DNA from: Azoarcus sp. TTM-91
GTDB taxonomy: Bacteria > Pseudomonadota > Gammaproteobacteria > Burkholderiales > Rhodocyclaceae
Length of the DNA: 64,000 bases
Direction of reading: 5' to 3'
NCBI RefSeq assembly: GCF_012911025.1
Contig: NZ_WUEI01000009.1
Coordinates: 22,391-86,390, forward strand
Part shown: positions 26,996-37,887 of the stretch, piece by piece
Layout of the letters: every line of letters starts with the position of its first letter
Position numbering within the stretch: the first letter of the stretch is position 1
The notes under the pieces: model-generated
What the model was told of the DNA's origin: nothing
Databases searched by the model: none
The model's input: only the letters and a program-made list of their open reading frames with translations
Position numbers and translations under genes: made by a program

Positions 26996-29335
26996 ATGTC
27001 TTCAGTCATTGCCCGCCGGGCCCGCCCGGTTGGCCGGGTGCTGTCGCGCCTTGCGCGCGCCGGGGCCTGTCCGCCGTCCTCTCCTCCGGCTGCTTCCCGC
27101 ATGGGGCTGAGCCCGCGCCTGCTGGCCTGGCTGATTGCCGCCGCCCTGCCGCCTTTTGTCACCCCGGCCGCCGCCCAGACCATGCTGGCGCCGGTGGTGG
27201 TGGAGGCCGAGGCGGAGAACACGCCGCCCGTTTCCGCCTGGTACGAACCGGAGCGGGACAACGCCGCCACCCTCTACCGCGTCGGCGAGGAGGGTCTGGC
27301 GCTGTTCGGCGCACCGGGCGCCACCAACCCCTACACCATGATTTCCGAGCTGCCCGGCGCCAAGGTGGAAACGCTGGATGCCTACGGCCTGGCCAACCTC
27401 CAGGGCGGCAACAAGGGCCTGCGGGTGCGTGGCGAAGTTGCCTCCCACGGCGCCAACGGCACGCTGGAAGGCCTGCCGCTGAACGGGCCGGGACCGGGGC
27501 CGGGCTACCTCTTCCTGGTGGACGCGGAGAACGTCGCCGGCGTGTCGCTCGGCCAGGGGCCCGTTCCTTCGGACCGCTTCAGCCTGTACAACACCGCCGG
27601 TTCGCTGGACACCCGGCTGCTGTGGCCGAAAGAGAGATTCGGCGGCAGCGCCTCCTTCAGCTATGGTTCGGAGAACTTCCGCCGCCTGTTCGCCCGGGTG
27701 GATAGCGGCCGCCTGGCAGATGGCACCGCCTTCTTCGTCTCCGCCTCCACCACCGCGGCGGACAAGTGGCGCGGCTCCGGCAACGCCCCCGACCACCGCG
27801 ACACCTTCGCCGCCGGCCTGGACCGCAGCTTCGGCGCGCTGGATGTCCGCCTCTTCGTCGCCCACAGCGACATGGCGCAGGACAACTACCGCGGCCTCAC
27901 CTACGAGCAGGCGCGCAACCTGTCCGACTACTGGGACTACGACTACGCCAAGTCGCCCGGCGGCACCACCAACGTCCAGCGCGCCAACTGGCAGGGCTAC
28001 AACCGCCAGGAGTTCGAGACCACCGCCGCGCTGGCGGAAATCGTCTATCGCTTCGACGACCTCACCCGCCTCACCGTCAAACCCTTCTACATGAAGGAAA
28101 AGGGCTGGTACCTGTTCGGCCAGCCCAACGGCCAGGTGCGCAAGTGGCTGCTGGACCACGACTGGTACGGCGTGAACACCGAGCTGCAGACCCGCGCCGC
28201 CGACACCGACTTCAAGTTCGGCTATGCCTACGTCTCCATGGAGCCGCCGGGGCCGCCGACGCAGTGGAAGCAGTACCTGCCCAACAACAGCGGCGGGCTC
28301 AGCTTCAACAGCTGGTCCATGCTGGCCGACGTCGAGCGCCGCCACGACCTGCACTCGGTGTTCGCCAGCGCCGAGCACCGTTTCGACGCGCTGAAGGTGA
28401 AGGGCGGCCTGCGCTACGTGCAGGACATCCTGCCCGCGCTGGACTTCCACAACACCGCCGGCGTCGGTGACGTCTCCTATGGCGATGCGCTGGACCAGTC
28501 CACTGGCGTCAACGCCACCCGCAGCGTCAAGAGCCGCCGGCTGGATGCCTGGCTGCCCTACCTCGGCGTGAGCTACGCCCTGTCGCCGGCGGTGGAGCTG
28601 AAGGCGGCGGTCGGCCGCAACTTCGGCGCGCCCTCCTTCGACGTCTGGAACTCCGGCCCGCCCACCGGCATGAGCTCGCAGCAGCTGTGGAACGAGATGG
28701 AGCTGGAACTGGCCGACTCCCTGGACATCGGCGCCCGCTTCGACTTCGGCAGCGGTTACCTGGAGCCCGCGCTGTACTACACCAAGTACAGCAACAAGGC
28801 CGTCACCTTCTATGACGCGGCGCTGGGCGCCTCCTACACCCAGAACGTCGCCAAGGCGCACCAGATCGGCCTGCAGCTGGCCGGCGGCTGGCAGCCGATG
28901 CGCTCGCTCAGCCTCTTCGGCAGCCTCAACTGGGGCCGCTCCGAGTTCGACGAGGACATCCGCAGCGCCGCCAGCAGCGTGCGCCAGACCAAGGGCCAGC
29001 AACTGCCCGACGTGCCGGCGCTCACCGCCAGCCTGGGCGCCGCCTGGCGCTACGGCCCCTATACCTTGTCGCCGGTGGTGCACTACACCGCCAGCCGCTA
29101 CGCCAACGTCGAGCGCACCGAGAAGGTGCCGGGCTACAGCACCACCAACGTCGACCTGTCCTGGCGCGGCCGCAGCAGCTGGGGCGGGCTCACCGCCACG
29201 CTGTCGGTCATCAACCTCTTCGATCGCCGCTACATCGGCTACATCAGCGCCAACGAGCTGACCAGCCCCGGCGGCACCACCTACTACCCCGGCGCGCCGC
29301 GCACCGTGGTGGCCAAGGTGGGGGTGGAGTTCTGA
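26996..29335 (+). CDS. TonB-dependent outer-membrane receptor 2
   Basis: A 779-residue protein from ATG 26996 (GGAG 7 bases upstream). The leader is unusually long: a basic 40-residue extension precedes the hydrophobic core (about 41-55), with cleavage near PAAAQ at 60; ATG 27101 is an alternative start. A TonB-box-like TMLAPVVVEA follows. The plug has NPYTMISELPGAKVETLDAYGLANLQGG and LRVRGEVASHGANGTLEGLPLNGPGPGPGYLFLVDAENVAGVSL in pieces typical of receptors, then a barrel ending AKVGVEF with the terminal Phe needed for assembly. The two receptors in this region are clearly different sequences. It lies downstream of binding protein 2 and is followed by a terminator. Confidence 0.93.
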   Translation: MSSVIARRARPVGRVLSRLARAGACPPSSPPAASRMGLSPRLLAWLIAAALPPFVTPAAAQTMLAPVVVEAEAENTPPVSAWYEPERDNAATLYRVGEEGLALFGAPGATNPYTMISELPGAKVETLDAYGLANLQGGNKGLRVRGEVASHGANGTLEGLPLNGPGPGPGYLFLVDAENVAGVSLGQGPVPSDRFSLYNTAGSLDTRLLWPKERFGGSASFSYGSENFRRLFARVDSGRLADGTAFFVSASTTAADKWRGSGNAPDHRDTFAAGLDRSFGALDVRLFVAHSDMAQDNYRGLTYEQARNLSDYWDYDYAKSPGGTTNVQRANWQGYNRQEFETTAALAEIVYRFDDLTRLTVKPFYMKEKGWYLFGQPNGQVRKWLLDHDWYGVNTELQTRAADTDFKFGYAYVSMEPPGPPTQWKQYLPNNSGGLSFNSWSMLADVERRHDLHSVFASAEHRFDALKVKGGLRYVQDILPALDFHNTAGVGDVSYGDALDQSTGVNATRSVKSRRLDAWLPYLGVSYALSPAVELKAAVGRNFGAPSFDVWNSGPPTGMSSQQLWNEMELELADSLDIGARFDFGSGYLEPALYYTKYSNKAVTFYDAALGASYTQNVAKAHQIGLQLAGGWQPMRSLSLFGSLNWGRSEFDEDIRSAASSVRQTKGQQLPDVPALTASLGAAWRYGPYTLSPVVHYTASRYANVERTEKVPGYSTTNVDLSWRGRSSWGGLTATLSVINLFDRRYIGYISANELTSPGGTTYYPGAPRTVVAKVGVEF

Positions 29336-29438
29336 GGGCGATGCTGCGGTGGCTGAGGCGCTGATTTCCGGGACGCCTGCCCGCCAGGGCGGCAACGGAG
29401 CGTGTCACGGCATTGCCGGCTTGAGAGCCTGAATAAAT

Positions 29439-29467
29439 GGCCGGCTGCAGATGGCGCCGGCCGTTTT
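29439..29467 (+). terminator. Probable terminator after TonB receptor 2
   Basis: The arms GGCCGGC (29439-29445) and GCCGGCC (29456-29462) form a stem with a 10-base loop, followed by GTTTT. It lies about 100 bases beyond the receptor stop codon, before the convergent nitroreductase gene. Confidence 0.6.
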
Positions 29468-29505
29468 CATCGCCGCCTGCCGGGTGAGGCGGGCGCAGCG
29501 CGGCT

Positions 29506-30159
29506 TCAGAGCTCGGTGAACACCGCTTCCGCCGACAGGCGTGATTTCGGCAGCTTGGCGTTGAAGTCCTCCGCCGCGCGGTAACCCAGGCCGACCACCA
29601 CCACGCTGGTAAGGCCGCGGGCGCGCAGGCCCAGCTCGGCGTCCAGCAGGCGCGGATCGAAGCCTTCCATCGGGCAGGCGTCGATCTCCAGCGCCGCCGC
29701 GCCCAGCAGCAGGGTGCCGAGGGCGAGATAGACCTGCTTCTCCATCCAGTGCTGGGTGTCCTTATGGTCGAAGCGGTGCAGGTTCACATAGCCGCTGCGG
29801 CCGTTGTGCTGGCCGGCCTTGGCTTCCGGGGTAGCGAAGCGGCCATCCTTGTCCTCCTGCTCCAGCAGCGCGGCGAGGTGGGTTTCGTCGAAGGCGGTGC
29901 GGGCGCACAGCACGATGACGTGGGAGGCATTCAGGATCTTGGACTCGTTGTAGGCGTAGCCCGGCTGGGTGCCCTTGGCGACGCGCGCCTTGGCCTCGTC
30001 GCTGGCGGCGACGACGAAATGCCAGGGCTGGGAATTGACCGAGGACGGGCTGTGGCGCAGCAGCTCGCGCAGCTGGGCGAACTGTTCCGCCGGAATCTTG
30101 CGGCTGGGGTCGAAAGCCTTGGTGGTGTAGCGGGCCTTGGCAAAGCTGAGGACGTTCAT
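29506..30159 (-). CDS. nfsB: Oxygen-insensitive NAD(P)H nitroreductase / dihydropteridine reductase
   Basis: A 217-residue protein, the same length as E. coli NfsB. Conserved points are the RYTTKAFDPSRKIP opening (FMN phosphate contacts), LLRHSPSSVNSQPWHFVVA, KILNASHVIVLC, QVYLALGTLLLGAAALEIDACPMEGFDP, and VVVGLGYRAAEDFNAKLPKSRL. The start at ATG 30159 has GGAG 6 bases upstream. The enzyme is a cytoplasmic FMN dimer that reduces nitro compounds and quinones. It lies between TonB receptor 2 (convergent) and the mop gene (same strand, separated by a terminator). A link with molybdenum is not established. Confidence 0.93.
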   Translation of the reverse strand: MNVLSFAKARYTTKAFDPSRKIPAEQFAQLRELLRHSPSSVNSQPWHFVVAASDEAKARVAKGTQPGYAYNESKILNASHVIVLCARTAFDETHLAALLEQEDKDGRFATPEAKAGQHNGRSGYVNLHRFDHKDTQHWMEKQVYLALGTLLLGAAALEIDACPMEGFDPRLLDAELGLRARGLTSVVVVGLGYRAAEDFNAKLPKSRLSAEAVFTEL

Positions 30160-30350
30160 CTGTGGCTCCAGTGAGATGGGATGGTTGCAGGGGCTTGCGG
30201 AAAGACTTGAAAGCCAGGATCGCGCGATAGGCGGAAGACGGCCGTTGGCCGCCATTCTCGGTGTTCGGCGCCAACGGGAAAACCTCCTCGCGGCAGAAGC
30301 ACTTTCAAGTCGCATTTGAAAATGGGGGCCTTAGAGGTCCGCTCGCCGCC

Positions 30351-30379
30351 AAAGAGAAAGGGCGCCCGAAGCGCCCTTT
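30351..30379 (-). terminator. Rho-independent terminator after mop
   Basis: Read on the minus strand, a nine-base stem AAAGGGCGC / GCGCCCTTT (loop of five, positions 30357-30379) is followed by TCTCTTT. It lies 22 bases after the mop stop codon and separates it from nfsB. Confidence 0.85.
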
Positions 30380-30401
30380 GTTCCGTGCGCGCATCGCCGG
30401 A

Positions 30402-30830
30402 TCAGGCCGGCACGCCCAGGATCACGTTGGAGGCCTTGATCACCGCGGTGACGGCCACGCCGGGCTTGAGGCCAAGCTCGCCCGCCGCATCCTTGGTGAC
30501 TACCGCCGCGACCTCGGTGCCACCCGGCAGGCTGATCAGCACTTCCGAATTCACCGCGCCGTTCTCCACCGCTTTGACGGTGCCGCGGAGGCAGTTGCGC
30601 GCCGACAGTGTCACGCCGCTGCTGTCGGTCATCAGCATCACCCAGGGCGCTTTGACCAGCGCCATCACCTCCTTTCCCTCCGCCAGCGCCAGCGTGTTCA
30701 CGCTCTCCATGGTGACGATGGCGATCAGGGCGTCGCCGCCGCCGAGGGCGATCTCCACCTCGGCATTGACCGTGCCGGGCCGCAGGGCGCTGATGTTGCC
30801 CTTGAAAACGTTGCGGGCGCTGACCTTCAT
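30402..30830 (-). CDS. mop: Molybdenum-pterin/molybdate-binding di-Mop protein (ModG/Mop)
   Basis: A 142-residue protein made of two tandem Mop domains. The first opens MKVSARNVFKGNI and the second TLSARNCLRGTV; each contains the repeat pattern SARN..(K/R)G.(I/V), then VNAEVEI or VNSEVLI, and ends with VMALVKAPWVML or VTAVIKASNVIL. Di-Mop proteins assemble into rings that store and buffer molybdate in the cytoplasm. The gene is divergent from modE, which has the same two-Mop arrangement in its C-terminal half, so both should respond to the same ligand. A candidate operator lies just upstream at 30873-30888. Confidence 0.95.
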   Translation of the reverse strand: MKVSARNVFKGNISALRPGTVNAEVEIALGGGDALIAIVTMESVNTLALAEGKEVMALVKAPWVMLMTDSSGVTLSARNCLRGTVKAVENGAVNSEVLISLPGGTEVAAVVTKDAAGELGLKPGVAVTAVIKASNVILGVPA

Positions 30831-30872
30831 GGATGGCTCCTTACGGGACTTTGCAGGATTCGAGACACGCTG

Positions 30873-30888
30873 TATTGTTTGCTACATA
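30873..30888. promoter_or_regulatory. Candidate ModE operator between mop and modE
   Basis: TATTGTTTGCTACATA lies 43 bases upstream of mop and about 135 bases before modE. As I recall the E. coli modA operator, it has the form TATTGT-N4-TACATA, which this matches with the same spacing. In reverse it reads TATGTAGCAAACAATA, which shares TATGTAG with copy A and AAACAATA with copy B of the motif at the TonB modules. A further TTTATATGT lies at 31000-31008 just before modE. Confidence 0.55.
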
Positions 30889-31021
30889 GATTTGTCGCGG
30901 GGGCGACAGGCTGTGTGGCCATTTCCGGCCGACGAGAAGATAGTTCTTTCGTTTGTAGCCCCACAACCATAGAGAAAGCCGTTTTGGCACGGAAATGGCT
31001 TTATATGTCGGAGATACCATA

Positions 31022-32645
<1,624 letters not shown>

Positions 32646-32672
32646 TACCGCGGCAGGCAGGGAAGGTCGGCG

Positions 32673-33353
32673 ATGCCATTGACCGGACTCGATCTATCCG
32701 CCATCTGGCTGACGCTGGAACTGGCTTCGCTGACGACCGCGCTGCTGCTGCTGATCGGCACGCCCATCTCCTGGTGGCTGGCGCGTACCCGTTCGCGGCT
32801 GAAGGGGCCGGTGGGCGCGGTGGTGGCGCTGCCGCTGGTGCTGCCGCCCACCGTGATCGGCTTCTACCTGCTGGTGACCATGGGGCCCAACGGCCCCATC
32901 GGGCACTTCACCCAGTCGCTGGGGTTGGGCGTGCTGCCCTTCACCTTCGCCGGCCTGGTCGTCGGCTCGGTGTTCTACTCCATGCCCTTCGTGGTGCAGC
33001 CGCTGCAGAACGCCTTCGAGGCCATAGGCGACCGTCCGCTGGAGGTGGCCGCCACGCTGCGCGCCAGCCCGTGGGACCGTTTCTTCACCGTGGTGCTGCC
33101 GCTGGCCCGCCCCGGCTTCGTCACCGCCGCCATCCTCGGCTTCGCCCATACCGTGGGCGAGTTCGGCGTGGTGCTGATGATAGGCGGCAACATTCCCGAC
33201 AAGACCCGCACCGTGTCCGTCCAGATCTTCGACCATGTCGAGGCGATGGAATATGCCCAGGCCCATTGGCTGGCCGGCGGCATGGTGGTGTTCTCCTTCT
33301 TCGTGCTGCTCGCTCTCTACTCCAGCCGGCGCTTCAAGCCCGCGCTGGGATGA
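32673..33353 (+). CDS. modB: Molybdate ABC transporter permease ModB
   Basis: A 226-residue membrane protein with five predicted transmembrane segments, as in ModB. The N-terminus [41 protein letters not shown], and the EAA loop [26 protein letters not shown] (in pieces) are characteristic, as is [20 protein letters not shown]. It forms the inner-membrane channel with ModC. Its stop overlaps an ATG of the modC frame, showing tight coupling. Confidence 0.97.
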   Translation: MPLTGLDLSAIWLTLELASLTTALLLLIGTPISWWLARTRSRLKGPVGAVVALPLVLPPTVIGFYLLVTMGPNGPIGHFTQSLGLGVLPFTFAGLVVGSVFYSMPFVVQPLQNAFEAIGDRPLEVAATLRASPWDRFFTVVLPLARPGFVTAAILGFAHTVGEFGVVLMIGGNIPDKTRTVSVQIFDHVEAMEYAQAHWLAGGMVVFSFFVLLALYSSRRFKPALG

Positions 33354-33370
33354 GCGGGCGGAGAACCGTA

Positions 33371-34495
33371 ATGAATGCAGCCCTGGAACCCGCCCTCGCC
33401 CAGCAGGCTGGCGGCGAGCGCGCCATCCGCGCGCGCTTCCGGGTCGACTACGCCGGCTTCGCGCTGGATGTCGACCTCACCCTGCCCGGCCACGGTGTCA
33501 CCGCGCTGTTCGGCCATTCCGGCTCCGGCAAGACCACCTGCCTGCGCTGCGTGGCCGGACTGGAGCGGGCGCAGGAAGGGCGCCTGGAGATCAACGGCGA
33601 GCTGTGGCAGGACACCGCCGCCGGCGTTTTCCTGCCCACCCACAAGCGGCCGCTGGGCTATGTGTTCCAGGAGGCCAGCCTGTTCCCCCACCTATCGGTG
33701 CGGCGCAACCTGGAGTACGGCATGCGCCGCGCCGGTGCGCTGGAAGACCGGCGGGCCTGGGACCAGGCGATGGAGTTGCTCGGCATCGCCCACCTGCTGG
33801 ACCGCATGCCGGACCGCCTGTCCGGCGGCGAGCGCCAGCGCGTCGGCATCGCCCGCGCGCTGCTGACGCGGCCGCGCCTGCTGCTGATGGACGAGCCGCT
33901 GGCGGCGCTGGACCTCAAGCGCAAGAGCGAGATCCTGCCCTACCTCGAACGCCTGCATGACGAGCTGGACATCCCGCTGCTCTACGTCAGCCATTCGCCG
34001 GACGAAGTAGCGCGGCTGGCCGACCATGTGGTGCTGCTGGACCAGGGCAAGGTGGTAGCGCAAGGCCCGCTGGTGGATACGCTGGCGCGGCTGGACCTGC
34101 CGACTGCCTTCACCGAGGACGCCGGCGTGGTCATCGAGTCGGTGGTGGCCGAGCATGACGACGGCTATCACCTCACCCGGCTGGACTTCCCCGGCGGCAA
34201 TGTGATGGTGGCCCGCCGGCCGGAGGCGCTGGGGCGCAAGCTGCGCTTCCGTGTACATGCGCGCGACGTCAGCCTGGCGGTGGCGCGGCTGGAAGGCAGC
34301 ACCATCACCAACCTGTTGCCGGTGCTGGTGACCGACCTGGCGGAGGCTGATACGCCGGCACACGTACTGGTGCGGCTGGACGCGGAAGGTACTCCGCTGC
34401 TGGCGCGCATCACCCGCCGCTCGGCGGACCAGCTGCGGGTGGGCGTGGGCCGGCGCATGTGGGCGCAGATCAAGACGGTGGCGCTGCTGGGCTGA
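33371..34495 (+). CDS. modC: Molybdate ABC transporter ATP-binding protein ModC
   Basis: A 374-residue protein from ATG 33371, chosen for GGAG 7 bases upstream; ATG 33350, overlapping the modB stop, is an alternative. The ATPase part has Walker [19 protein letters not shown], signature [17 protein letters not shown], Walker [13 protein letters not shown] and the switch [14 protein letters not shown]. The C-terminal part (from about 300) is a Mop-like TOBE domain ([12 protein letters not shown] ... [14 protein letters not shown]) that can bind oxyanion for feedback inhibition. It is the last gene of modE-modABC and converges on the SGNH hydrolase gene. Confidence 0.97.
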   Translation: MNAALEPALAQQAGGERAIRARFRVDYAGFALDVDLTLPGHGVTALFGHSGSGKTTCLRCVAGLERAQEGRLEINGELWQDTAAGVFLPTHKRPLGYVFQEASLFPHLSVRRNLEYGMRRAGALEDRRAWDQAMELLGIAHLLDRMPDRLSGGERQRVGIARALLTRPRLLLMDEPLAALDLKRKSEILPYLERLHDELDIPLLYVSHSPDEVARLADHVVLLDQGKVVAQGPLVDTLARLDLPTAFTEDAGVVIESVVAEHDDGYHLTRLDFPGGNVMVARRPEALGRKLRFRVHARDVSLAVARLEGSTITNLLPVLVTDLAEADTPAHVLVRLDAEGTPLLARITRRSADQLRVGVGRRMWAQIKTVALLG

Positions 34496-34550
34496 GGCGG
34501 CGGGGCTTCCGTCATCTTGCGGGTGCCGCGCGGCGCCGGTGGGCCGGGGG

Positions 34551-35390
34551 TCAGCGCTGGTCGTCGGTTGGCCCCGCCGCTCGCTCGGTCGCATCTATCA
34601 CCATCCAGCCCAGCAGGTCGCCCAGGCAGGCGTGGATGGCGTCGGCATTCACCCGCTGCAGCTTGCGGTCCTCGGTGCCGAGGTCGAAGCGGCCCTGCTC
34701 CTCCCACAACTCCATGATCTGGTAGCGCGGCAGCAGCGCCACGTCTTCCTGCCGCGACGCCCACCACAGGTAGCCGCGGTAGGGGCGGAAGTTGGCCAGC
34801 AGGTCGGAGTAAGGGCCGTACTGCATGTCCATCAGCATCACGTCGATATTGCGGCCGCGCAGGGTTTTCAGCGCGCGGGAAACGGCGCGGCCGAATTCCT
34901 GCAGCGAGGTGTTGCGCACCGCGTCGGCGGAGCCGGTCTGCCACACCACCAGGTCCGGCTTGCGGGCGATCACCTCCGGCTGCAGGCCGCGCACCATCTG
35001 GGTGGCGGTCTGGCCGGGCTGGGACAGCACCTCCACCTCTAGCGCCACGCCCGGATAGCGTTCCGCCAGGCGGGCGCGCAGATGGGCCGGATAGGCTTGG
35101 TCAGTGCCGCTGGTGCCGGCGCCGGCGGTGGACCGGGTGCCCCACACCAGCACCTTCAGCCGCTTACCGTTCAGCGCCTTGGCCACGTTGCGCAGCGGCG
35201 GGTTGTGCTGCAGCAGCCCGGTAGGCACGCCGCAAGGCGCCTCCGCCACCACCGCGGCGGCCGGGTCGTTGCCGGCCAGGGCGCAGGCGGTGCCGGAGAC
35301 CAGCAGCAGGCTGCCCGCCAAGGCGCGGAGACGGTGGCGCCAGCGAAGGCGGCACGAGCTTGGGGAGAGGATCTGCAGGCGCAAACTCAT
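34551..35390 (-). CDS. Periplasmic SGNH/GDSL-family hydrolase paired with OpgC
   Basis: A 279-residue protein with a signal peptide or anchor (RLRALAGSLLLVSGTACALA, about 18-40). The SGNH blocks are recognisable but varied: block I as LVWGTRSTAGAG with the candidate nucleophile Ser, block III as VVWQTGSADAVRN, and a late DAIHACLGDLLGW where a catalytic Asp-x-x-His is expected. Such proteins are esterases or acyl-group transfer/removal enzymes acting in the periplasm. Its ATG overlaps the stop of the opgC-like gene (ATGA), so the two are translationally coupled. A role in editing or transferring substituents on periplasmic glucans is inference from that coupling. Confidence 0.75.
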   Translation of the reverse strand: MSLRLQILSPSSCRLRWRHRLRALAGSLLLVSGTACALAGNDPAAAVVAEAPCGVPTGLLQHNPPLRNVAKALNGKRLKVLVWGTRSTAGAGTSGTDQAYPAHLRARLAERYPGVALEVEVLSQPGQTATQMVRGLQPEVIARKPDLVVWQTGSADAVRNTSLQEFGRAVSRALKTLRGRNIDVMLMDMQYGPYSDLLANFRPYRGYLWWASRQEDVALLPRYQIMELWEEQGRFDLGTEDRKLQRVNADAIHACLGDLLGWMVIDATERAAGPTDDQR

Positions 35391-36538
35391 CGGGCTTTGG
35401 CCTCCTTGGACGTGGCTGCCATCCTTGCGGCGCGGGCGGTGTACCAGCACAGAACATACGCGAGCCCCACCATCGCGCCAATGCCCGCAACGCTGACCGC
35501 CAGCTGCAGCCCCAGGCTGCCGCCGAACTCGATCAGCACCAGGTAGGCGGCGAAGGACAGGAAGATGCCGAGGCAGAACACCTCCAGCGCCTTGCGCCCG
35601 CAGATCAGCGCCGGCCAGGCCCAGCGGCTGTGCAGGAAGGCGGCGTGGCGCGGGATCAGCCGCATCGCCAGGTGGGCGAGGGCGAGGAAGTGCAGCAGGC
35701 GCAGTACGTCCAGGCTGGTCTTGTCTATCGGGTACATCCACTCCGCCAGCGCCTCCGGCACCCAGCGCTCCAGCGCCGGCAGCTGCCAGCTGGCGACGAT
35801 GAGGCCGGCCAGCAACAGGTAGAGCACCGCCGCCACGTCCAGCGGCCGCCGCCAGCGCGCCAGGCCTTGCAGCACCTCAGGTCGCAGCGCGCACACCGCG
35901 CCGAGCACAAACAGGAACTGCCAGGCGAAGGGATTGAAGAACCAGCCGCTGCCGGGCGGGTAGGCGGGCAGGTTGATGCCGGTGAGCCGCACCAGCACGA
36001 ACAGCGCCGCCGACAGGCCGAAGGCCCAGCCCGGCCGGCGCAGCAGCAGCCACAGCAGCGGCGGGAACACGCCCAGCAGGACGATGTACATCGGCAGCAC
36101 GTCCATGTTGGCCGGGCGGAATTCCAGCAACAGCGCCTCCAGCAGCGCCAGGTGGGGGGCGTCCAGCAAGCGGGTGACGTTCATTTCCTCCATGTACATC
36201 GGGTTGCCGAAGCGCTCCGCCACGTAGCCGATCTGGGCGGTGTAGAACAGGAAGAGGATGAGATGGGCAACATAGAGCTGCCAGCAGCGCCGCCACACGT
36301 GCAGGGTGGTGAAGCCGAAGCCCTGCTGCAGCATCGGCCGGCGGTAGGCCAGCGCGGCGGAATAGCCGGAGATGAAGACGAAGATCTCGGTGGCGTCGGA
36401 GAAGCCGAAGTTGCGCGAAGTCAGCCAGCTGAAGTCGTTGTTCGGGATGTGATTGAGGAAGATCCACCACAGCGCCAGGCCGCGGAAGAAATCCAGGCGC
36501 AGGTCGCGTGAGGGGGAGGGCGGTGGCAGTGCGGTCAT
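35387..36538 (-). CDS. opgC: OpgC-like membrane acyltransferase
   Basis: A 383-residue integral membrane protein with about ten predicted segments. The N-terminal RDLRLDFFRGLALWWIFLNHIP and SDATEIFVFISGYSAALAY are characteristic of the OpgC family, whose members add succinyl groups to osmoregulated periplasmic glucans. Further family-like stretches are FRPANMDVLPMYIVLLG, PFAWQFLFVLGA and KTSLDVLRLLHFLALAH. Other acyltransfer substrates are possible because no mdoG/opgG or opgH gene is in the window. It leads a two-gene minus-strand unit with the SGNH hydrolase and is divergent from the metallo-hydrolase gene. Confidence 0.88.
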   Translation of the reverse strand: MTALPPPSPSRDLRLDFFRGLALWWIFLNHIPNNDFSWLTSRNFGFSDATEIFVFISGYSAALAYRRPMLQQGFGFTTLHVWRRCWQLYVAHLILFLFYTAQIGYVAERFGNPMYMEEMNVTRLLDAPHLALLEALLLEFRPANMDVLPMYIVLLGVFPPLLWLLLRRPGWAFGLSAALFVLVRLTGINLPAYPPGSGWFFNPFAWQFLFVLGAVCALRPEVLQGLARWRRPLDVAAVLYLLLAGLIVASWQLPALERWVPEALAEWMYPIDKTSLDVLRLLHFLALAHLAMRLIPRHAAFLHSRWAWPALICGRKALEVFCLGIFLSFAAYLVLIEFGGSLGLQLAVSVAGIGAMVGLAYVLCWYTARAARMAATSKEAKAR

Positions 36539-36608
36539 CGGCGGGCGGTGGTCATCGGCAGGCCAGCCGCCGACGCTCGGTTAAACTAGGGTCGTTCCTC
36601 AAGACCGA

Positions 36609-37262
36609 ATGGCCCTTCCCATGGTTCAGATCAGCATCGTTCCGGTGACCCCTTTCGAGCAGAACTGCAGCATCGTCTGGTGCGAGAAAACGCGCAGGGC
36701 GGCGGTGGTGGATCCCGGCGGCGACGTGGAGCGCATCCGCGCCGCGGTGGAAAAGCTGGGCGTGACGGTGGAGAAGATCCTCATCACCCACGGCCACATC
36801 GATCACGCCGGCGGCACCGCCCGGTTGGCGCGCGAACTCGGCGTGCCGGTGGAAGGGCCGCAGGAGGAGGACCGCTTCTGGATCGAGGGCATGCCGCAGC
36901 AGAGCAAGATGTTCGGCTTCCCCGACGTGGAGGTGTTCGAGCCGGCGCGCTGGCTGCACGACGGCGACACGGTGACGGTGGGCGAGGAAACGCTGCAGGT
37001 CATCCACGCGCCCGGCCACACGCCTGGCCATGTGGTGTTCTTCCATCCGCAGTCGCGGCTGGCCATCGTCGGCGACGTGCTGTTCGCCGGCTCCATCGGC
37101 CGCACCGATTTCCCGCGCGGCGATCATGCGGCGCTGATCGCCTCCATCCGCGACAAGCTGTTCCCGCTGGGCGACGACGTCACCTTCCTGCCGGGCCACG
37201 GCCCCACGTCCACCTTCGGCCGCGAGCGCGCAAGCAACCCCTACGTCGGCGACCGCGCCTGA
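36609..37262 (+). CDS. MBL-fold metallo-hydrolase (glyoxalase II / YcbL-like)
   Basis: A 217-residue cytoplasmic protein. The metal-binding motif THGHIDHAGG (HxHxDH) is intact, followed by HAPGHTPGHVVF, VGDVLFAGSIGRTDFPRGDH and a terminal FLPGHGPTSTFGRER that supplies the last His. This order and length match the YcbL class of small glyoxalase II-like hydrolases, which lack the long C-terminal domain of GloB. ATG 36609 or ATG 36621 could be the start. It is divergent from opgC, 70 bases away, and converges on mscL. Confidence 0.9.
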   Translation: MALPMVQISIVPVTPFEQNCSIVWCEKTRRAAVVDPGGDVERIRAAVEKLGVTVEKILITHGHIDHAGGTARLARELGVPVEGPQEEDRFWIEGMPQQSKMFGFPDVEVFEPARWLHDGDTVTVGEETLQVIHAPGHTPGHVVFFHPQSRLAIVGDVLFAGSIGRTDFPRGDHAALIASIRDKLFPLGDDVTFLPGHGPTSTFGRERASNPYVGDRA

Positions 37263-37310
37263 CAGTCGGCCGGGCGGCGCTGAGTCCGCCCGGCGGTCAG
37301 CGCCTGGAGC

Positions 37311-37739
37311 TCAGCCGCGTTCCTTCAGTGCGTCGCGGATTTCGCGCAGCAGCTTGACGTCTTCCGGCTCCGCCGCCGGCGCGGCCGGCTCTTCCTTCTT
37401 CTCCGCCGCATGCAGGCGGTTGATCAGCTTGACCAGCAGGAAGATGGCGAAGGCGATGATGATGAAGTTGATGGCGTTGTTGAGGAAGATGCCGTACTTG
37501 ATCAGCGGCGCGCCCGCCTTCTCCGCTGCTTCCAGGCTGTCGTAGGTCTGGCTGCTGAGGTTGAGGTAGAAGTGGCTGAAGTCGATGCCGCCGATCAGCC
37601 GGCCGATCACCGGCATCATCACGTCCTTGACCAGCGAATCGACGATCTTGCCGAAAGCGCCGCCGATGATCACACCGACCGCCAGGTCGATGACGTTGCC
37701 ACGCATGGCAAAGGCTTTGAATTCGCTGATGAAGCTCAT
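37311..37739 (-). CDS. mscL: Large-conductance mechanosensitive channel MscL
   Basis: A 142-residue protein, normal MscL length. The N-terminal amphipathic helix and first membrane segment, [31 protein letters not shown] in pieces, carry the Gly/Ala constriction face. The periplasmic loop contains [10 protein letters not shown]. The second segment is [22 protein letters not shown], and the C-terminal helix [13 protein letters not shown] forms the cytoplasmic bundle. As a homopentamer it opens under membrane tension during osmotic downshift. It converges on the metallo-hydrolase gene. Confidence 0.97.
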   Translation of the reverse strand: MSFISEFKAFAMRGNVIDLAVGVIIGGAFGKIVDSLVKDVMMPVIGRLIGGIDFSHFYLNLSSQTYDSLEAAEKAGAPLIKYGIFLNNAINFIIIAFAIFLLVKLINRLHAAEKKEEPAAPAAEPEDVKLLREIRDALKERG

Positions 37740-37887
37740 TGGGGGGATCCTCCTGGGGCGATGTTGTTTGCGTGGTGCTTCCCCGGCTGGCGCCGGAGCG
37801 GAGTCGATGGTAGCCGCGGCAGGAGCGGCCGGCTAGTCTCGCTGCCGGCTCGGGGGCACCGCGGATCGCGGTGCCCGGCATGGCGCT

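Noticed and set aside
29749..30174. Plus-strand open frame opposite nfsB
   Set aside because: Antisense to a full-length, well-conserved nitroreductase with a good ribosome site.
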